35,658 nt of DNA from Caldivirga sp. UBA161 (GTDB taxonomy: Archaea > Thermoproteota > Thermoprotei > Thermoproteales > Thermocladiaceae), in contig NZ_DAXS01000059.1 of assembly GCF_002506515.1 (NCBI RefSeq), forward strand, positions 1 to 35,658. Direction: 5' to 3'. This document shows positions 15,996 to 24,679 of the stretch, piece after piece. Positions within the stretch are counted from its first letter, which is position 1. Every line of letters begins with the position of its first letter. The notes beneath the pieces were generated by a model. It saw nothing but the letters and a program-made list of their open reading frames with translations. It was not told the origin of the DNA and ran no database searches. The position numbers and the translations under genes are program-made.

Positions 15996-17171
15996 TCACG
16001 CACTCACGTATAGTTTAATGGGTGAGAATTCATCATGCTGAAGCGCCTCAGCTGCCGTTAACCTACCATTCATTACCCTTAACGCATAGTTAAAGATCCT
16101 GTCTCCAGCCTCCTGTAAGCTAACCTTAAGTTCCAGTAGGTCTGATACGTCAACATCAATGTGTTCGCTCATTGCCTTAATGGTCTTTGGGTTTGCTGAA
16201 ATCTTAATGACCGGTATTATTGGATGGCCAACCACATTACCTTGACCAGTGGTGAAGAAGTGGAGCACTGAGCCTTTGGCTGCAAATAGGGTTACAGCCT
16301 CTGCCGCTGCTGATGATGTGTTAACGAAGCATAAGCCACCATTCCTTGGTACTGGGTCAAGGTAATCTGCAACGCATGTAATTGGCCTAGTACCCAGCTT
16401 CTGAATATTGCCAAGCGCCTTCTCCTCTATTGTCGATAAGCCTCCCTTAATGTTGCCTTCAGTTGGCTGTGAGCCAAGTAGGTCAACGCCCCCCTCCTCA
16501 ATAACTTTAATGTACTCATTGTAAATTCTCATGAATTTACTTCTTAATTCAGGGTCCTTTATGCGGCCAGCTACAATATCCTCAGCACCCGTTAATTCTG
16601 AGGTTTCACCAAACATTACAGTATTACCTAAATCCACTAACTTATCCACAGTGTACCCTAATGCTGGGTTTGAGGCTAAGCCTGATGTTGTGTCCGATTC
16701 CCCGCACTTTATGCTAAACATTATGTTTGTTAAATCAACCTCAGTCCTCTGCTGCTCCCCAGCATCCTGCACAAGCTCCTTAGCCTTCCTGGCGGCCTCC
16801 TCAATGGTTTTTAAATCACCCCTACCTTCAATGCCGAACACGTAGACGGGTTTACCCGTCTTAGCTATCCCATCAGCAACCTTATTGGCCCAATTATCCT
16901 CAATACCAATAACTATGGCACCGTAGACGTTTGGGTTAGCTCCAGTGCCGGATAATACATGGAATAGTAGATCTAGGTCCTTACCAAACTGCAGCCTACC
17001 GTATGGGTGAGGTATAGCCACAGTACCCCTAATGAGCTTGGCCACGCCTAAGGCGGCTGTATTAGATAGGTCATCAATGGGTATTATTACTACGTGATTC
17101 CTTACCCCTACGCTTCCATCAGGCCTAACATATGCTTTAATTGTTGGGTATTTACCGGCCACACTATTCAC
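15996..17171 (-). CDS. UxaA-type hydro-lyase, large subunit (altronate/galactarate dehydratase or sulfolactate lyase family)
   Basis: A 391-residue protein homologous to the C-terminal part of UxaA and GarD and to SuyB. Marks are YVRPDGSVGVRNHVVIIP at the start, SIKCGESDTTSGLASNPALG with Cys156, and LHFFTTGQGNVVGHPIIPVIK near the end. These enzymes remove water from sugar acids such as altronate or galactarate, or sulfite from sulfolactate. The small SAF-domain subunit is encoded just upstream with a 4-base overlap (ATGA), as in split UxaA and SuyAB. The third gene, an enolase-superfamily enzyme, follows after 6 bases. Sugar-acid dehydratase is the most likely role; the precise substrate cannot be read from the sequence. 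Confidence 0.87.
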   Translation of the reverse strand: MNSVAGKYPTIKAYVRPDGSVGVRNHVVIIPIDDLSNTAALGVAKLIRGTVAIPHPYGRLQFGKDLDLLFHVLSGTGANPNVYGAIVIGIEDNWANKVADGIAKTGKPVYVFGIEGRGDLKTIEEAARKAKELVQDAGEQQRTEVDLTNIMFSIKCGESDTTSGLASNPALGYTVDKLVDLGNTVMFGETSELTGAEDIVAGRIKDPELRSKFMRIYNEYIKVIEEGGVDLLGSQPTEGNIKGGLSTIEEKALGNIQKLGTRPITCVADYLDPVPRNGGLCFVNTSSAAAEAVTLFAAKGSVLHFFTTGQGNVVGHPIIPVIKISANPKTIKAMSEHIDVDVSDLLELKVSLQEAGDRIFNYALRVMNGRLTAAEALQHDEFSPIKLYVSA

Positions 17172-17467
17172 CTCTTACTTAAGTTACCCCACCTTAATGA
17201 TTTTAAATTATGCGTATGGACATGCTCCCCAGCTTTAATATCCTTAACAGCAACCCCAATCACCCTACCATACTTAATAACCTCCTTCCCAGCTTTAATA
17301 TCCCTTAAGGCAATCTTATGGCCCAGTGGAATATCCTCAACGGCCTTAACCACCGGCCCATTGGACTTATCCTCAATATATATGCCCTGAGCTTCTTCCC
17401 CAGCTCTTATATCCTCTATGGCTACACCCACATTATCTTCCTTATTATGTATTGCGAATTTAGGCAT
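17168..17467 (-). CDS. SAF-domain small subunit of UxaA-type hydro-lyase
   Basis: A 99-residue SAF-domain protein (the N-terminal domain of UxaA, or SuyA), with the phrases NVGVAIEDIRAG, PLGHKIALRDIKAG and VIKYGRVIGVAVKDIKAGEHVHTHNL, the last being the family's signature end with the conserved HTHN. It is the first gene of a three-gene operon: its stop overlaps the start of the large subunit by 4 bases. TATA aagtataaaac (minus strand, centred near 17494) lies 27 bases before its ATG. A similar size and arrangement is seen in sulfolactate lyase SuyAB and in other split hydro-lyases. Confidence 0.9.
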   Translation of the reverse strand: MPKFAIHNKEDNVGVAIEDIRAGEEAQGIYIEDKSNGPVVKAVEDIPLGHKIALRDIKAGKEVIKYGRVIGVAVKDIKAGEHVHTHNLKSLRWGNLSKR

Positions 17468-17606
17468 AGTAGGCAGGTTGGCTGAGAGTTTTATACTTTT
17501 CTGTATACATTGAAATCAATTACTGCCTTAAGGCCTTTGGTTAAGGTACATTTTAAAATATCTAATGCACAGCGTTTAAATACCAACAACTTGAACTATT
17601 ATTAAT
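17468..17606. promoter_or_regulatory. Divergent promoter region of the SAF operon and the DUF5752 gene
   Basis: The 139-base spacer holds two leaderless-type TATA boxes. On the minus strand, aagtataaaac (about 17489-17499) is 27 bases before the SAF-gene ATG. On the plus strand, gtttaaata (17574-17582) is 29 bases before the ATG at 17607. Between them an AT-rich stretch of about 70 bases could hold a sugar-responsive operator, but I see no strong repeat. Confidence 0.5.
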
Positions 17607-17963
17607 ATGGCTAGTGAACATAAGACGAACCCTGGTAAGGAACCCTTCTACTTTAAGTCATATGATAAGGTTATAGGCGTAGCCCATGATGTTTCGGAGT
17701 TAGCCAGTGAATTTAAACGCCTATTGAGCAGTAATGAGGAAACCTTAAGATACCACCTGAGGGAGAATCATATTGTACAGTGGCTTAAATACATTGGTGA
17801 GGATGAATTAGCTGATAAACTACATGGTATTACTGACCCTAATAAGGCCCTTGAAGTAATAAACAAGCATATGGGTAAGGTTAATTCAAATGAAGTTGAA
17901 AAGGCCAATACACCGCAGGCTAGGTCCCGTAGGAAAACCGGTATGGGAGGGAGGCGGCGTTAA
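17607..17963 (+). CDS. DUF5752-family protein with basic tail
   Basis: A 118-residue protein. The middle matches the DUF5752 pattern: PFYFKSYDKVIGVAHDVSEL, EFKRLLSSNEETLRYHLREN with the conserved HLR, and QWLKYIGEDELADKL. The function of the family is unknown; it occurs in archaea and is often encoded beside carbohydrate genes. The last 25 residues are low-complexity and basic (RSRRKTGMGGRRR), perhaps for nucleic-acid or membrane binding. TATA gtttaaata (17574-17582) sits 29 bases before the ATG. The next gene on the strand, an MFS transporter, starts 34 bases after its stop. Confidence 0.75.
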   Translation: MASEHKTNPGKEPFYFKSYDKVIGVAHDVSELASEFKRLLSSNEETLRYHLRENHIVQWLKYIGEDELADKLHGITDPNKALEVINKHMGKVNSNEVEKANTPQARSRRKTGMGGRRR

Positions 17964-17997
17964 TTAAAACACTTAATTATCAGTAATTAGGGCCTTA

Positions 17998-19197
17998 ATG
18001 TCATTCAAGGCTATTGGGCGTGAAGGAGTATTACTGGCTGTAGCCAATTCCATAGTTGGCATTATGTTTGGTGTAAACTCAGTAATATTATCTATATACA
18101 TGCTTAATATGGGTATGAAGCCAACCTTAATAGGTGTTGTACTCGGCGCTTCATCTCTCATGAATGCCCTTGGATCATTAATCACAGGCTATTTATCCGA
18201 CTTCGTGAATAAGTTAAGCCTATTTACCGTGCTTTCATTAGCCAGTGGTTCATTAGTACTACTATTGATTACTGGTTCACCATCAATTATAGCTGTGGCT
18301 TACCCACTTACTGCGTTACTTAACCGTGGTGTAATCTCTGTTGCCATTTCCGGTGAGTATGCTAAGCGAAGGGGTATATCGAGCGAGTTCTTCAGTTTAT
18401 CATCATCACTTACCGTAGTGTTTAATGTTATTGGATCCTCAGTAGCGGTACTACCAAACTACATGGGTAGGATGGGGTATGACCTAGTCTTTATTATTGA
18501 GGCGTTATCAGTATACTTATCAATCCCAATTATGCTTAATGCTGTTAGGAGGATAGGCATTAACGTGCTTGAGGTTAAGATTAGTGGGGTTAGTTTAAGG
18601 GATTTAAGGGAATTGAAGTCATCATGGTTATTGAAGAGGCTCATTCCTGAATCATTAATAGGACTTGGGGCAGGAGTCATAATACCGCTCTTCAGCCTAT
18701 GGTTCTATCTGAAGTTTCACATCAGTATCAGTAACTTAAGCATAGTGTACGCAGCGTCAAATGCAACCTTAGCCTTAGGCACATTAGCCGCACCTGTGTT
18801 TTCAAGAATACTGAGGAGTAGGGTTACCTCAGTGATACTGCTTGAGGGTTTAGCGACGGGTATATTAGCATTAATGCCAATTATAGTGAATTTACCGGCA
18901 TTACTGATCCTCTTCATAACTAGGAATACGTTAATGAATATGGCTAACCCACTGTTAACATCATTAATCAACGACCTGGTGCCAGGGGAGGAGAGGGGTA
19001 GGGTTTTCGGCGTATGGATGCTCCTATCATCAATACCCCGCGCCCTAGGCCCGGGAATTGGGGGTTACTTATTGAATTCTGGTTACCTAGACCTCCCACT
19101 ATACATAACATCAGTGTTATACGCCATTGCAGTCACCTTATTCTACGTTCTGCTTAAGAATGTTGAGAAGGTCAGTAGATTAACCACAATTAAGTGA
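17998..19197 (+). CDS. MFS transporter
   Basis: A 399-residue major facilitator superfamily protein with about twelve hydrophobic segments. It has the typical loop GSLITGYLSDFVNKLSLF between helices 2 and 3 and the second-half motif PGEERGRVFGVW. The central loop (about residues 190-215) is basic and cytoplasmic. Substrate is unknown; the family exports or imports sugars, drugs or organic acids. It sits between the sugar-acid operon and an SelA/DgaE-like PLP enzyme, so an organic acid is possible. The ATG at 17998 is 34 bases after the DUF5752 gene; a separate weak AT-rich element precedes it. Confidence 0.87.
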   Translation: MSFKAIGREGVLLAVANSIVGIMFGVNSVILSIYMLNMGMKPTLIGVVLGASSLMNALGSLITGYLSDFVNKLSLFTVLSLASGSLVLLLITGSPSIIAVAYPLTALLNRGVISVAISGEYAKRRGISSEFFSLSSSLTVVFNVIGSSVAVLPNYMGRMGYDLVFIIEALSVYLSIPIMLNAVRRIGINVLEVKISGVSLRDLRELKSSWLLKRLIPESLIGLGAGVIIPLFSLWFYLKFHISISNLSIVYAASNATLALGTLAAPVFSRILRSRVTSVILLEGLATGILALMPIIVNLPALLILFITRNTLMNMANPLLTSLINDLVPGEERGRVFGVWMLLSSIPRALGPGIGGYLLNSGYLDLPLYITSVLYAIAVTLFYVLLKNVEKVSRLTTIK

Positions 19198-19252
19198 ATC
19201 CCCTAATCATCCTAGGCTTAAATTAATACAGCCAGCTTAACAGCACTTTAAC

Positions 19253-20413
19253 ATGGGTGTGTTAGATAGGTTAGGTGTGCGTAAGGTTATTAATGCCTGT
19301 GGTACACTCACGATGCTTGGTAGTAATAGGGTTAGTTTGAGGGTTGTAGAGGCTATGAGGGAGGTTGCTGGCTCCTTTGTTGACATGAATGAGCTCCTAA
19401 TTAAGTCAGGTGAATATATTGCTAAGCTACTTAATGTACCTGGGGCATTGGTAACGAATGGTGCTGGGGCCGGCTTAGTATTGGCCATTGCCGCCGCCAT
19501 TACTGGGGGTGATGTTGATAAGATGAGTAGGTTGCCCTTCACTGATGGGTTGAGGAATGAGGTTATTGTACAGTACCCCCATACTGTGGGTAATCCATAC
19601 ACCTACTTCATTAATATTCCAGGAGGTAAGGTTAGGATTGTTGGTTCACCCAGTGGGGTTAGTGATGATGACGTTAGGAGCGCTATAAATGAGAACACAG
19701 CAGCCATACTGCATTTCCAATATGAACCAGAGGAGGGTGAGGTGCCTTTAAGTAGGGTTATTGATATTGCCCATGAGCGTAACATACCAGTCATAGTTGA
19801 TGCCGCAGCTGAACTGCCACCATTAATTAACTTAACCAGATTCATTAAAATGGGGGCTGACCTAGTGGTTTTTAGTGGTGGTAAGGATATTGGTGCACCA
19901 GGTGATACGGGCTTAATTCTAGCTAATAACTTGAAGCTCCTTGAGGCATGTAGGTTAATGAGCCCCTTTAGTTACATTAACGTTAATGGGCGGACTAGGG
20001 TATTCATAGGTAGGGTAATGAAGATTAGTAAGGAGGATATTGTGGCCCTTGTGGCAGCGTTGGAGGAGTACATTAGTGTTAATCATGAGGAGAGGTTAAG
20101 CTTAATGAATAAGATGGCTGATGAAGTGATAAGTGAGTTAACCTCATTATTCCCTAGCCTTAGGGTTGGGAAGAGGATTAATCATGAGGGGGAGAGGATA
20201 AGGCCAGTAACTGTGCCTAAGGTTGAGATTAAGTTACCTAAGAGCTATACTGAATTATACATTAAGTTACTTAGAGAAGGAGATCCACCGGTATATGCTT
20301 GTGAATGTGATGGTAACCTATGCATTAACATGCATACCTTAAGCCAAGAGGAGGTTAATATCGTGGTTAATAAGTTAAAGGAGGTAATCAGCAGGTACCC
20401 ACCGAACCACTGA
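19253..20413 (+). CDS. SelA/DgaE-like PLP-dependent enzyme
   Basis: A 386-residue fold-type I PLP enzyme of the SelA/DgaE group. The Schiff-base lysine is Lys211 in VVFSGGKDIGAPGDTGLI, and Asp183 in PVIVDAAAELPP is the usual pyridine-binding aspartate. The start GVRKVINACGTLTMLG is typical of the group. Characterised relatives are D-glucosaminate-6-phosphate ammonia-lyase (DgaE) and selenocysteine synthase (SelA); the SGGK motif fits the DgaE branch. I infer a dehydratase, lyase or transferase acting on an amino acid or amino sugar acid, not selenocysteine synthesis. The C-terminal domain has an unusual cluster ACECDGNLC. The ATG is about 33 bases after a TATA-like cttaaatta. Confidence 0.83.
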   Translation: MGVLDRLGVRKVINACGTLTMLGSNRVSLRVVEAMREVAGSFVDMNELLIKSGEYIAKLLNVPGALVTNGAGAGLVLAIAAAITGGDVDKMSRLPFTDGLRNEVIVQYPHTVGNPYTYFINIPGGKVRIVGSPSGVSDDDVRSAINENTAAILHFQYEPEEGEVPLSRVIDIAHERNIPVIVDAAAELPPLINLTRFIKMGADLVVFSGGKDIGAPGDTGLILANNLKLLEACRLMSPFSYINVNGRTRVFIGRVMKISKEDIVALVAALEEYISVNHEERLSLMNKMADEVISELTSLFPSLRVGKRINHEGERIRPVTVPKVEIKLPKSYTELYIKLLREGDPPVYACECDGNLCINMHTLSQEEVNIVVNKLKEVISRYPPNH

Positions 20414-20513
20414 GTTACGCCTATTAATGAATCTAGATTCCCTTAAGGACTGTTATCGGGGTTGAGCTTATGGGAGGAAGCTTTATTTATATGTGCTACT
20501 AAACCTAACTTGA

Positions 20514-21650
20514 ATGATCCAGAACCGTAAGGATGAGCATCTTAGGATTGCTGCATCAAGTAATGTTGAGGAGGGTGACTCACTCTTCGATGAAGTTCAG
20601 TTAATTCACAATGCCCTACCTGAAATGGATTTCAATGATGTTGAACCAGAGGTCACAATCTTCGGTAAGAAGCTTAGCTTCCCATTCATAATAGGTGCCT
20701 TAACCGGTGGCACTGAGACGGCTGAGAAGGTTAACGCCACCTTAGCCAAGGCAGCTGAGGAGTTTAACATAGGCATGTACGTTGGGTCACAGAGGGTTGC
20801 AATAGTGAAGCCTGAGACCGCTAGGAGCTTCAAGGTGGTTGGTGAGAATGCGCCAAACGCCTTAAAGATAGCCAACCTAGGTGCCCCACAGGTTTCAAGG
20901 CTGAGTGATAGGGAGTTGATTGATTGGGTTAATGAGGCAGTGGACATGATTAACGCTGACGCCGTGGCAATTCACCTTAATCCAGCCCAGGAGTTATTTC
21001 AACCTGAGGGTGAGCCGTGGTTTAAGAATGTGTTAAGTAAATTAAGGTTAATTAGGAGGGTTGTTAACCGGCCCCTGATAGTTAAGGAGGTTGGTAATGG
21101 AATATCCATGGAGGTTGCAAAAACTCTCTCCAACATACCCCCAGATGCAATTGATGTTGCAGGCCTTGGTGGTACATCATTCATTAGGATTGAGTCCATT
21201 AGAAGCGGAGAAACCAGTGAGGCTGACGTGTTTAGGAATTGGGGTATACCGACGCTTCTATCAATATGTGAAGTCAGTAGCGTTTACGATGGCTTAATAT
21301 TCGCCTCAGGGGGTATTAGGAATGGGTTAGATGGGGCTAAGGCAATAGCCATCGGTGCCAACGCCTTCTCAATGTCAAGGCCAATGCTCCTCTCAGCGCT
21401 TAAGGGTTATGATTCAGTCAAGGAAACGATTAATAAGTTAATGTGGGAGTTCAAGGCGGCAATGTTCCTAACGGGTTCAAGAAATGTAAATGACCTTAAG
21501 AAGGCTCCAGTGGTGGCTAGCTTAACCATACTCCTATGGCTTATTCAAAGGGGGGTTAGGTGTAAATTAACCATGAGTATGTACGATACGTTGAAGCCAA
21601 TAGCCAGCGTCCTAATGAATAATTTAGTTAGAATTAGAATTAGTGAGTGA
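20514..21650 (+). CDS. fni: Type 2 isopentenyl-diphosphate delta-isomerase
   Basis: A 378-residue FMN-dependent type 2 IPP isomerase (Fni/IDI-2), which interconverts isopentenyl and dimethylallyl diphosphate for archaeal lipid synthesis. Marks: RKDEHLRIA at the start, GALTGGTETAEKVN, VGSQRVAI, NLGAPQ, IHLNPAQELFQPEGE, VKEVGNGIS, GLGGTSFIRIE and FASGGIRNGLDGAKAIAIGA. It is a little longer than the usual 350-370, with a C-terminal extension from about residue 345. TATA tttatttata (20482-20491) is 28 bases before the ATG. It stands alone, as does this gene in most archaea. Confidence 0.95.
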   Translation: MIQNRKDEHLRIAASSNVEEGDSLFDEVQLIHNALPEMDFNDVEPEVTIFGKKLSFPFIIGALTGGTETAEKVNATLAKAAEEFNIGMYVGSQRVAIVKPETARSFKVVGENAPNALKIANLGAPQVSRLSDRELIDWVNEAVDMINADAVAIHLNPAQELFQPEGEPWFKNVLSKLRLIRRVVNRPLIVKEVGNGISMEVAKTLSNIPPDAIDVAGLGGTSFIRIESIRSGETSEADVFRNWGIPTLLSICEVSSVYDGLIFASGGIRNGLDGAKAIAIGANAFSMSRPMLLSALKGYDSVKETINKLMWEFKAAMFLTGSRNVNDLKKAPVVASLTILLWLIQRGVRCKLTMSMYDTLKPIASVLMNNLVRIRISE

Positions 21651-21678
21651 AGTAGTGATTTTCAATAATATGCTTTGG

Positions 21679-22575
21679 TTAAACCCGTATTGATTCCCTT
21701 AACCCGCTTATGGCCCTTCTAAGTAACTCATCAAGGCTGCATGAGTATAATTCAATCATGTCAAGCCCTATTTTAAGCTCATTCAACTTATCTAGCATAA
21801 TATCTGTTATCTCATAGAGGTTACCGCCCCTTAACTGTTTCCCAGTTAATACTGTTTCACCATTAACATTAACCCTTACCCTCTGCCCCTCATTTTCTAA
21901 CTCAATGAGGTAACCGGCCATTGTTAACTCGTAAATGTAGTAATCAGTGGTGTAGAGTTTAAGGAAGTTCCTGTACTTGGCTAGATTATTAATGAGCGCA
22001 TTAACGACATCTGCGGGTTCCGGAAGCTTAAACTTATACTCACTGAAGTATTCAACGTAAATGCTGGAGTACACGTCAATAATGAAGTCAACGGGCGCAT
22101 CGCAGCCAAGTATGTATGCTACCTTCAATTTAACATCATAAGAGGGGTTAGTATTCTTCTTCACCTTTACGTTTAATTTACCCCCCTCAAGCGTTATGTT
22201 TAATACTAAGTGCTTCATTAACGCCCTCTTATTCATATGATACACCACCCACTCCTCATTCCTCTTACACATGGTGATTAACTCATACTCACTACTGGTT
22301 AATTGTATGCATTCATTAAATTGCTCCGTGGAAACCTTATTAATATTAATCCCTGGATCTAGGTTATTCTTTAAATCCTCCATATTAGCTACAACGTACT
22401 CTATTATGTTTGAATCAAGCCTATAATCATATTCATTTAATGGATAATACTTAAACACTTCCTGGGGAAGTAGGGGTTCAACGTAACCTAATGTAACAAT
22501 CTTACCTATAAAAGCCTCCTTAATAACATCCTCATTAATAATCTTAGCCAGCGCCCTCAATTTAATTACATTCAC
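21679..22575 (-). CDS. Unrecognised 298-residue protein
   Basis: GTG start at 22575; TATA gtatttataag (minus strand, 22598-22608) is 28 bases upstream, which supports a real gene. The protein has no signal peptide or transmembrane helix and no motif I can assign. The N-terminal half is mixed, with ITMCKRNEEWVVYHMNKR; the middle has strand-rich sequence (LNITLEGGKLNVKVKKN) and a helix LPEPADVVNALINNLAKYRN; and the C-terminal quarter is helical (EITDIMLDKLNELKIGLDMI). It uses the genome's normal codons. It is convergent with the IPP isomerase gene and about 230 bases from L40e. It may be a lineage-specific protein. Confidence 0.65.
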   Translation of the reverse strand: MNVIKLRALAKIINEDVIKEAFIGKIVTLGYVEPLLPQEVFKYYPLNEYDYRLDSNIIEYVVANMEDLKNNLDPGININKVSTEQFNECIQLTSSEYELITMCKRNEEWVVYHMNKRALMKHLVLNITLEGGKLNVKVKKNTNPSYDVKLKVAYILGCDAPVDFIIDVYSSIYVEYFSEYKFKLPEPADVVNALINNLAKYRNFLKLYTTDYYIYELTMAGYLIELENEGQRVRVNVNGETVLTGKQLRGGNLYEITDIMLDKLNELKIGLDMIELYSCSLDELLRRAISGLRESIRV

Positions 22576-22806
22576 TGCACATTAATTGCAGTAAATGTAT
22601 TTATAAGTATTTAAGCCACGGTGAATCCTCATCACTAACCTCAGCAATGCAAGAAGGTGCTTAGCGTCATTAGAACTAAGAGACTTACCAACTTGCTATA
22701 CGGCTGAGCTTAAACTCAGATTCTATTGCGTTAATGCGGCTTTAATCTAATTCTGGGATGAATTAGTGGCGTAATGTTTTAAAATGGTGAGTATCAGCGA
22801 TTGCCT

Positions 22807-22962
22807 ATGCCAATAAGTGACCCTGAGAAGCTTAGGATAGCGGTTGAGCATAGGTTTGGTTACTGGATATGTAGGAGGTGTGGGGCAAGGAACCCTATTG
22901 GTGCTGAGAAATGTAGGAGGTGTGGTAGTAAGGATTTAAGGCCGAAGAGGTTTAAGCATTAA
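22807..22962 (+). CDS. rpl40e: Large ribosomal subunit protein L40e
   Basis: A 51-residue zinc-ribbon protein, MPISDPEKLRIAVEHRFGY then WICRRCGARN and KCRRCGSKDLRPKRFK. The four cysteines in two CxxC pairs and the basic composition identify archaeal L40e (eL40), which in eukaryotes is fused to ubiquitin. TATA gttttaaaat is centred 26 bases before the ATG, which fits a leaderless mRNA. The end overlaps the convergent thyX by 11 bases. Confidence 0.96.
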   Translation: MPISDPEKLRIAVEHRFGYWICRRCGARNPIGAEKCRRCGSKDLRPKRFKH

Positions 22963-23737
22963 TATTCTGCTTCTCGCTAATTAATTCCCCTAAACTGGAG
23001 GGTATGCTTAACCCCCACTTCTCGAAGGCTTGCCTAATACTAATCACCCTGCAGTCGTTGGTTCCATATACGGCTGTAAACTTCTCAACACCCCTACAGT
23101 AATCGGGGTGGAGTTTAGTTAAATTAACCCAAACCCACTTGGCCGTTATTGGGAACTTATCAATGACCGTGGAGAACATTAGCCAGGCTATTAGCCTAAT
23201 TTCATGAAACGCCCCAAGCCCAGTTCTAAGTGGTATAAAGTTTAGGAAGAATTCCCTAGCATTCATTTGAACCCAAATCCTACTAGCCATGGCATTGGGT
23301 AAAGCATACCTAGCATCCTCAGGTGCTTGACTACCCCTATAATTAATGTACTCCCTAGCGGTGGAGTCAAGTAACTTACTCATTATGCCTAATGCATCAG
23401 GTGGTATAATGAACCTTAACTGTCCCTTAGCGTAATCCACGTACCTCTGGCTCTCCTGCCAGTATGATGCAACCCTATGCCTAATTAATTCATGAGTACA
23501 AGCCCTCGAACACTCAATAAGCCACTGCGCCCCCATGAATTCGAAGACGCTTGAATGCCCATCCTTAAGGAAGTTAATTATCCTCCTTTTAACAATACCC
23601 TGATCACCCTTAACCCTTTCCAGTGCTTTATCAATAGTGTAGCCCCTATATACTACGTCAGCCATTGCTGCAGTATAATCCTCATTACCCCAGGTAGATA
23701 ATAGTATTACTGATGGTTTAATTAATGGGTATTCCAC
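22952..23737 (-). CDS. thyX: Flavin-dependent thymidylate synthase ThyX
   Basis: A 261-residue ThyX, which makes dTMP from dUMP using methylene-tetrahydrofolate (or its archaeal analogue) and FAD. The signature RHRxxSxxxxSxR is RHRVASYWQESQR, with Arg86, His87, Arg88, Ser91, Ser96 and Arg98. KDGHSSVFEFMGAQW precedes it and LRTGLGAFHEIR follows, where the family usually has AQWEIR; the glutamate and arginine are kept. GTG start at 23737; TATA ggttttaaaaaac (23754-23765) is 24-26 bases upstream. It overlaps the 3' end of rpl40e by 11 bases. Confidence 0.96.
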   Translation of the reverse strand: MEYPLIKPSVILLSTWGNEDYTAAMADVVYRGYTIDKALERVKGDQGIVKRRIINFLKDGHSSVFEFMGAQWLIECSRACTHELIRHRVASYWQESQRYVDYAKGQLRFIIPPDALGIMSKLLDSTAREYINYRGSQAPEDARYALPNAMASRIWVQMNAREFFLNFIPLRTGLGAFHEIRLIAWLMFSTVIDKFPITAKWVWVNLTKLHPDYCRGVEKFTAVYGTNDCRVISIRQAFEKWGLSIPSSLGELISEKQNINA

Positions 23738-23820
23738 GTTGATTAACGCTGCCGTTTTTTAAAACCCTCCGAGTTATTTCGCATTAATAATTCACTAGTA
23801 GATATTTCAATGGTATGAGG

Positions 23821-24552
23821 TTAACCAAGTGATCTAAGTACCCTAACCATTTCATCAACATCCATGTTACTCATGGCTAGGGGTATCTTCTCCCTCCTAG
23901 CCACTTCAATACCTAAGTAATCTGGTTTATCTAAGCCATGTAGCACAACTATTGATGGCTTAAAGTCGACGAAGGCCATCATTGCCTTTATGGCAACTAA
24001 AGGTGACCTACCGTACCTAGTGTTAATGAATATTGCAGCCCTCTGGGTTGTTGATCCATAAAGTTTAAGGTACTCGTATGATGGTACATCAAGCAGTAGC
24101 TTAATACTATCAACCATAGTGTACCCATGTATATCCATCCTCACTGCTGGAGGTACCACCAGGGAGGCATTTATTGCCTTTAGGAATGTTTCAAGGCTTA
24201 TTGGGCTAGCGTAATCCTTCATGTCAACCACAGCTAAGGTATACTTATCACCAATTGATAATTGCTTAATAAGCAGTTGAAGTCTTGAACCACCCTTCTC
24301 AAGCTCAATATCTATTAAGGCTTTAACAAACTTCTTAATAAAATATGACCCAGGCGACTTCCTCCTACCTGACTCATAATCACTTATCACGCTTGGTGTA
24401 GTTGATAACTTTATGGCTAACTCAGTCTGAGGAATATTGAAGTACTCCCTCCAACGCTTAAGCTCCTTACCTGGTGAATCAGCCATCACTATTGAACCCG
24501 CTATTAATGTTGCAACCTTATCCACCACCGTGTTCTCAATGGCTTCCTCCAC
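23821..24552 (-). CDS. HTH (XRE-type) transcriptional regulator with archaeal C-terminal domain
   Basis: A 243-residue protein with a Cro/C1-type helix-turn-helix at about residues 29-70 (KRWREYFNIPQTELAIKLST and ISDYESGRRKSP) and a C-terminal domain of about 150 residues typical of a widespread archaeal putative regulator family. The regulated genes are unknown. GTG start; TATA gtattaaaga (minus strand, centre 24581) is 29 bases upstream. It lies between thyX and an alpha/beta hydrolase without an obvious operon. It is a candidate regulator for nearby genes, including the inverted repeat at 26183-26221, but that is speculation. Confidence 0.87.
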   Translation of the reverse strand: MEEAIENTVVDKVATLIAGSIVMADSPGKELKRWREYFNIPQTELAIKLSTTPSVISDYESGRRKSPGSYFIKKFVKALIDIELEKGGSRLQLLIKQLSIGDKYTLAVVDMKDYASPISLETFLKAINASLVVPPAVRMDIHGYTMVDSIKLLLDVPSYEYLKLYGSTTQRAAIFINTRYGRSPLVAIKAMMAFVDFKPSIVVLHGLDKPDYLGIEVARREKIPLAMSNMDVDEMVRVLRSLG

Positions 24553-24679
24553 GATTTATATGAAGTAAATACTCTTTAATACTTTTTCGCTTAACTAGGG
24601 CGTAAGTAGGCTAAGTCCCTGAAAACATTCCCCTAAGAGGTGGAGGCAAATGATATTGGAATTAAGCTTTGATTAGGGA

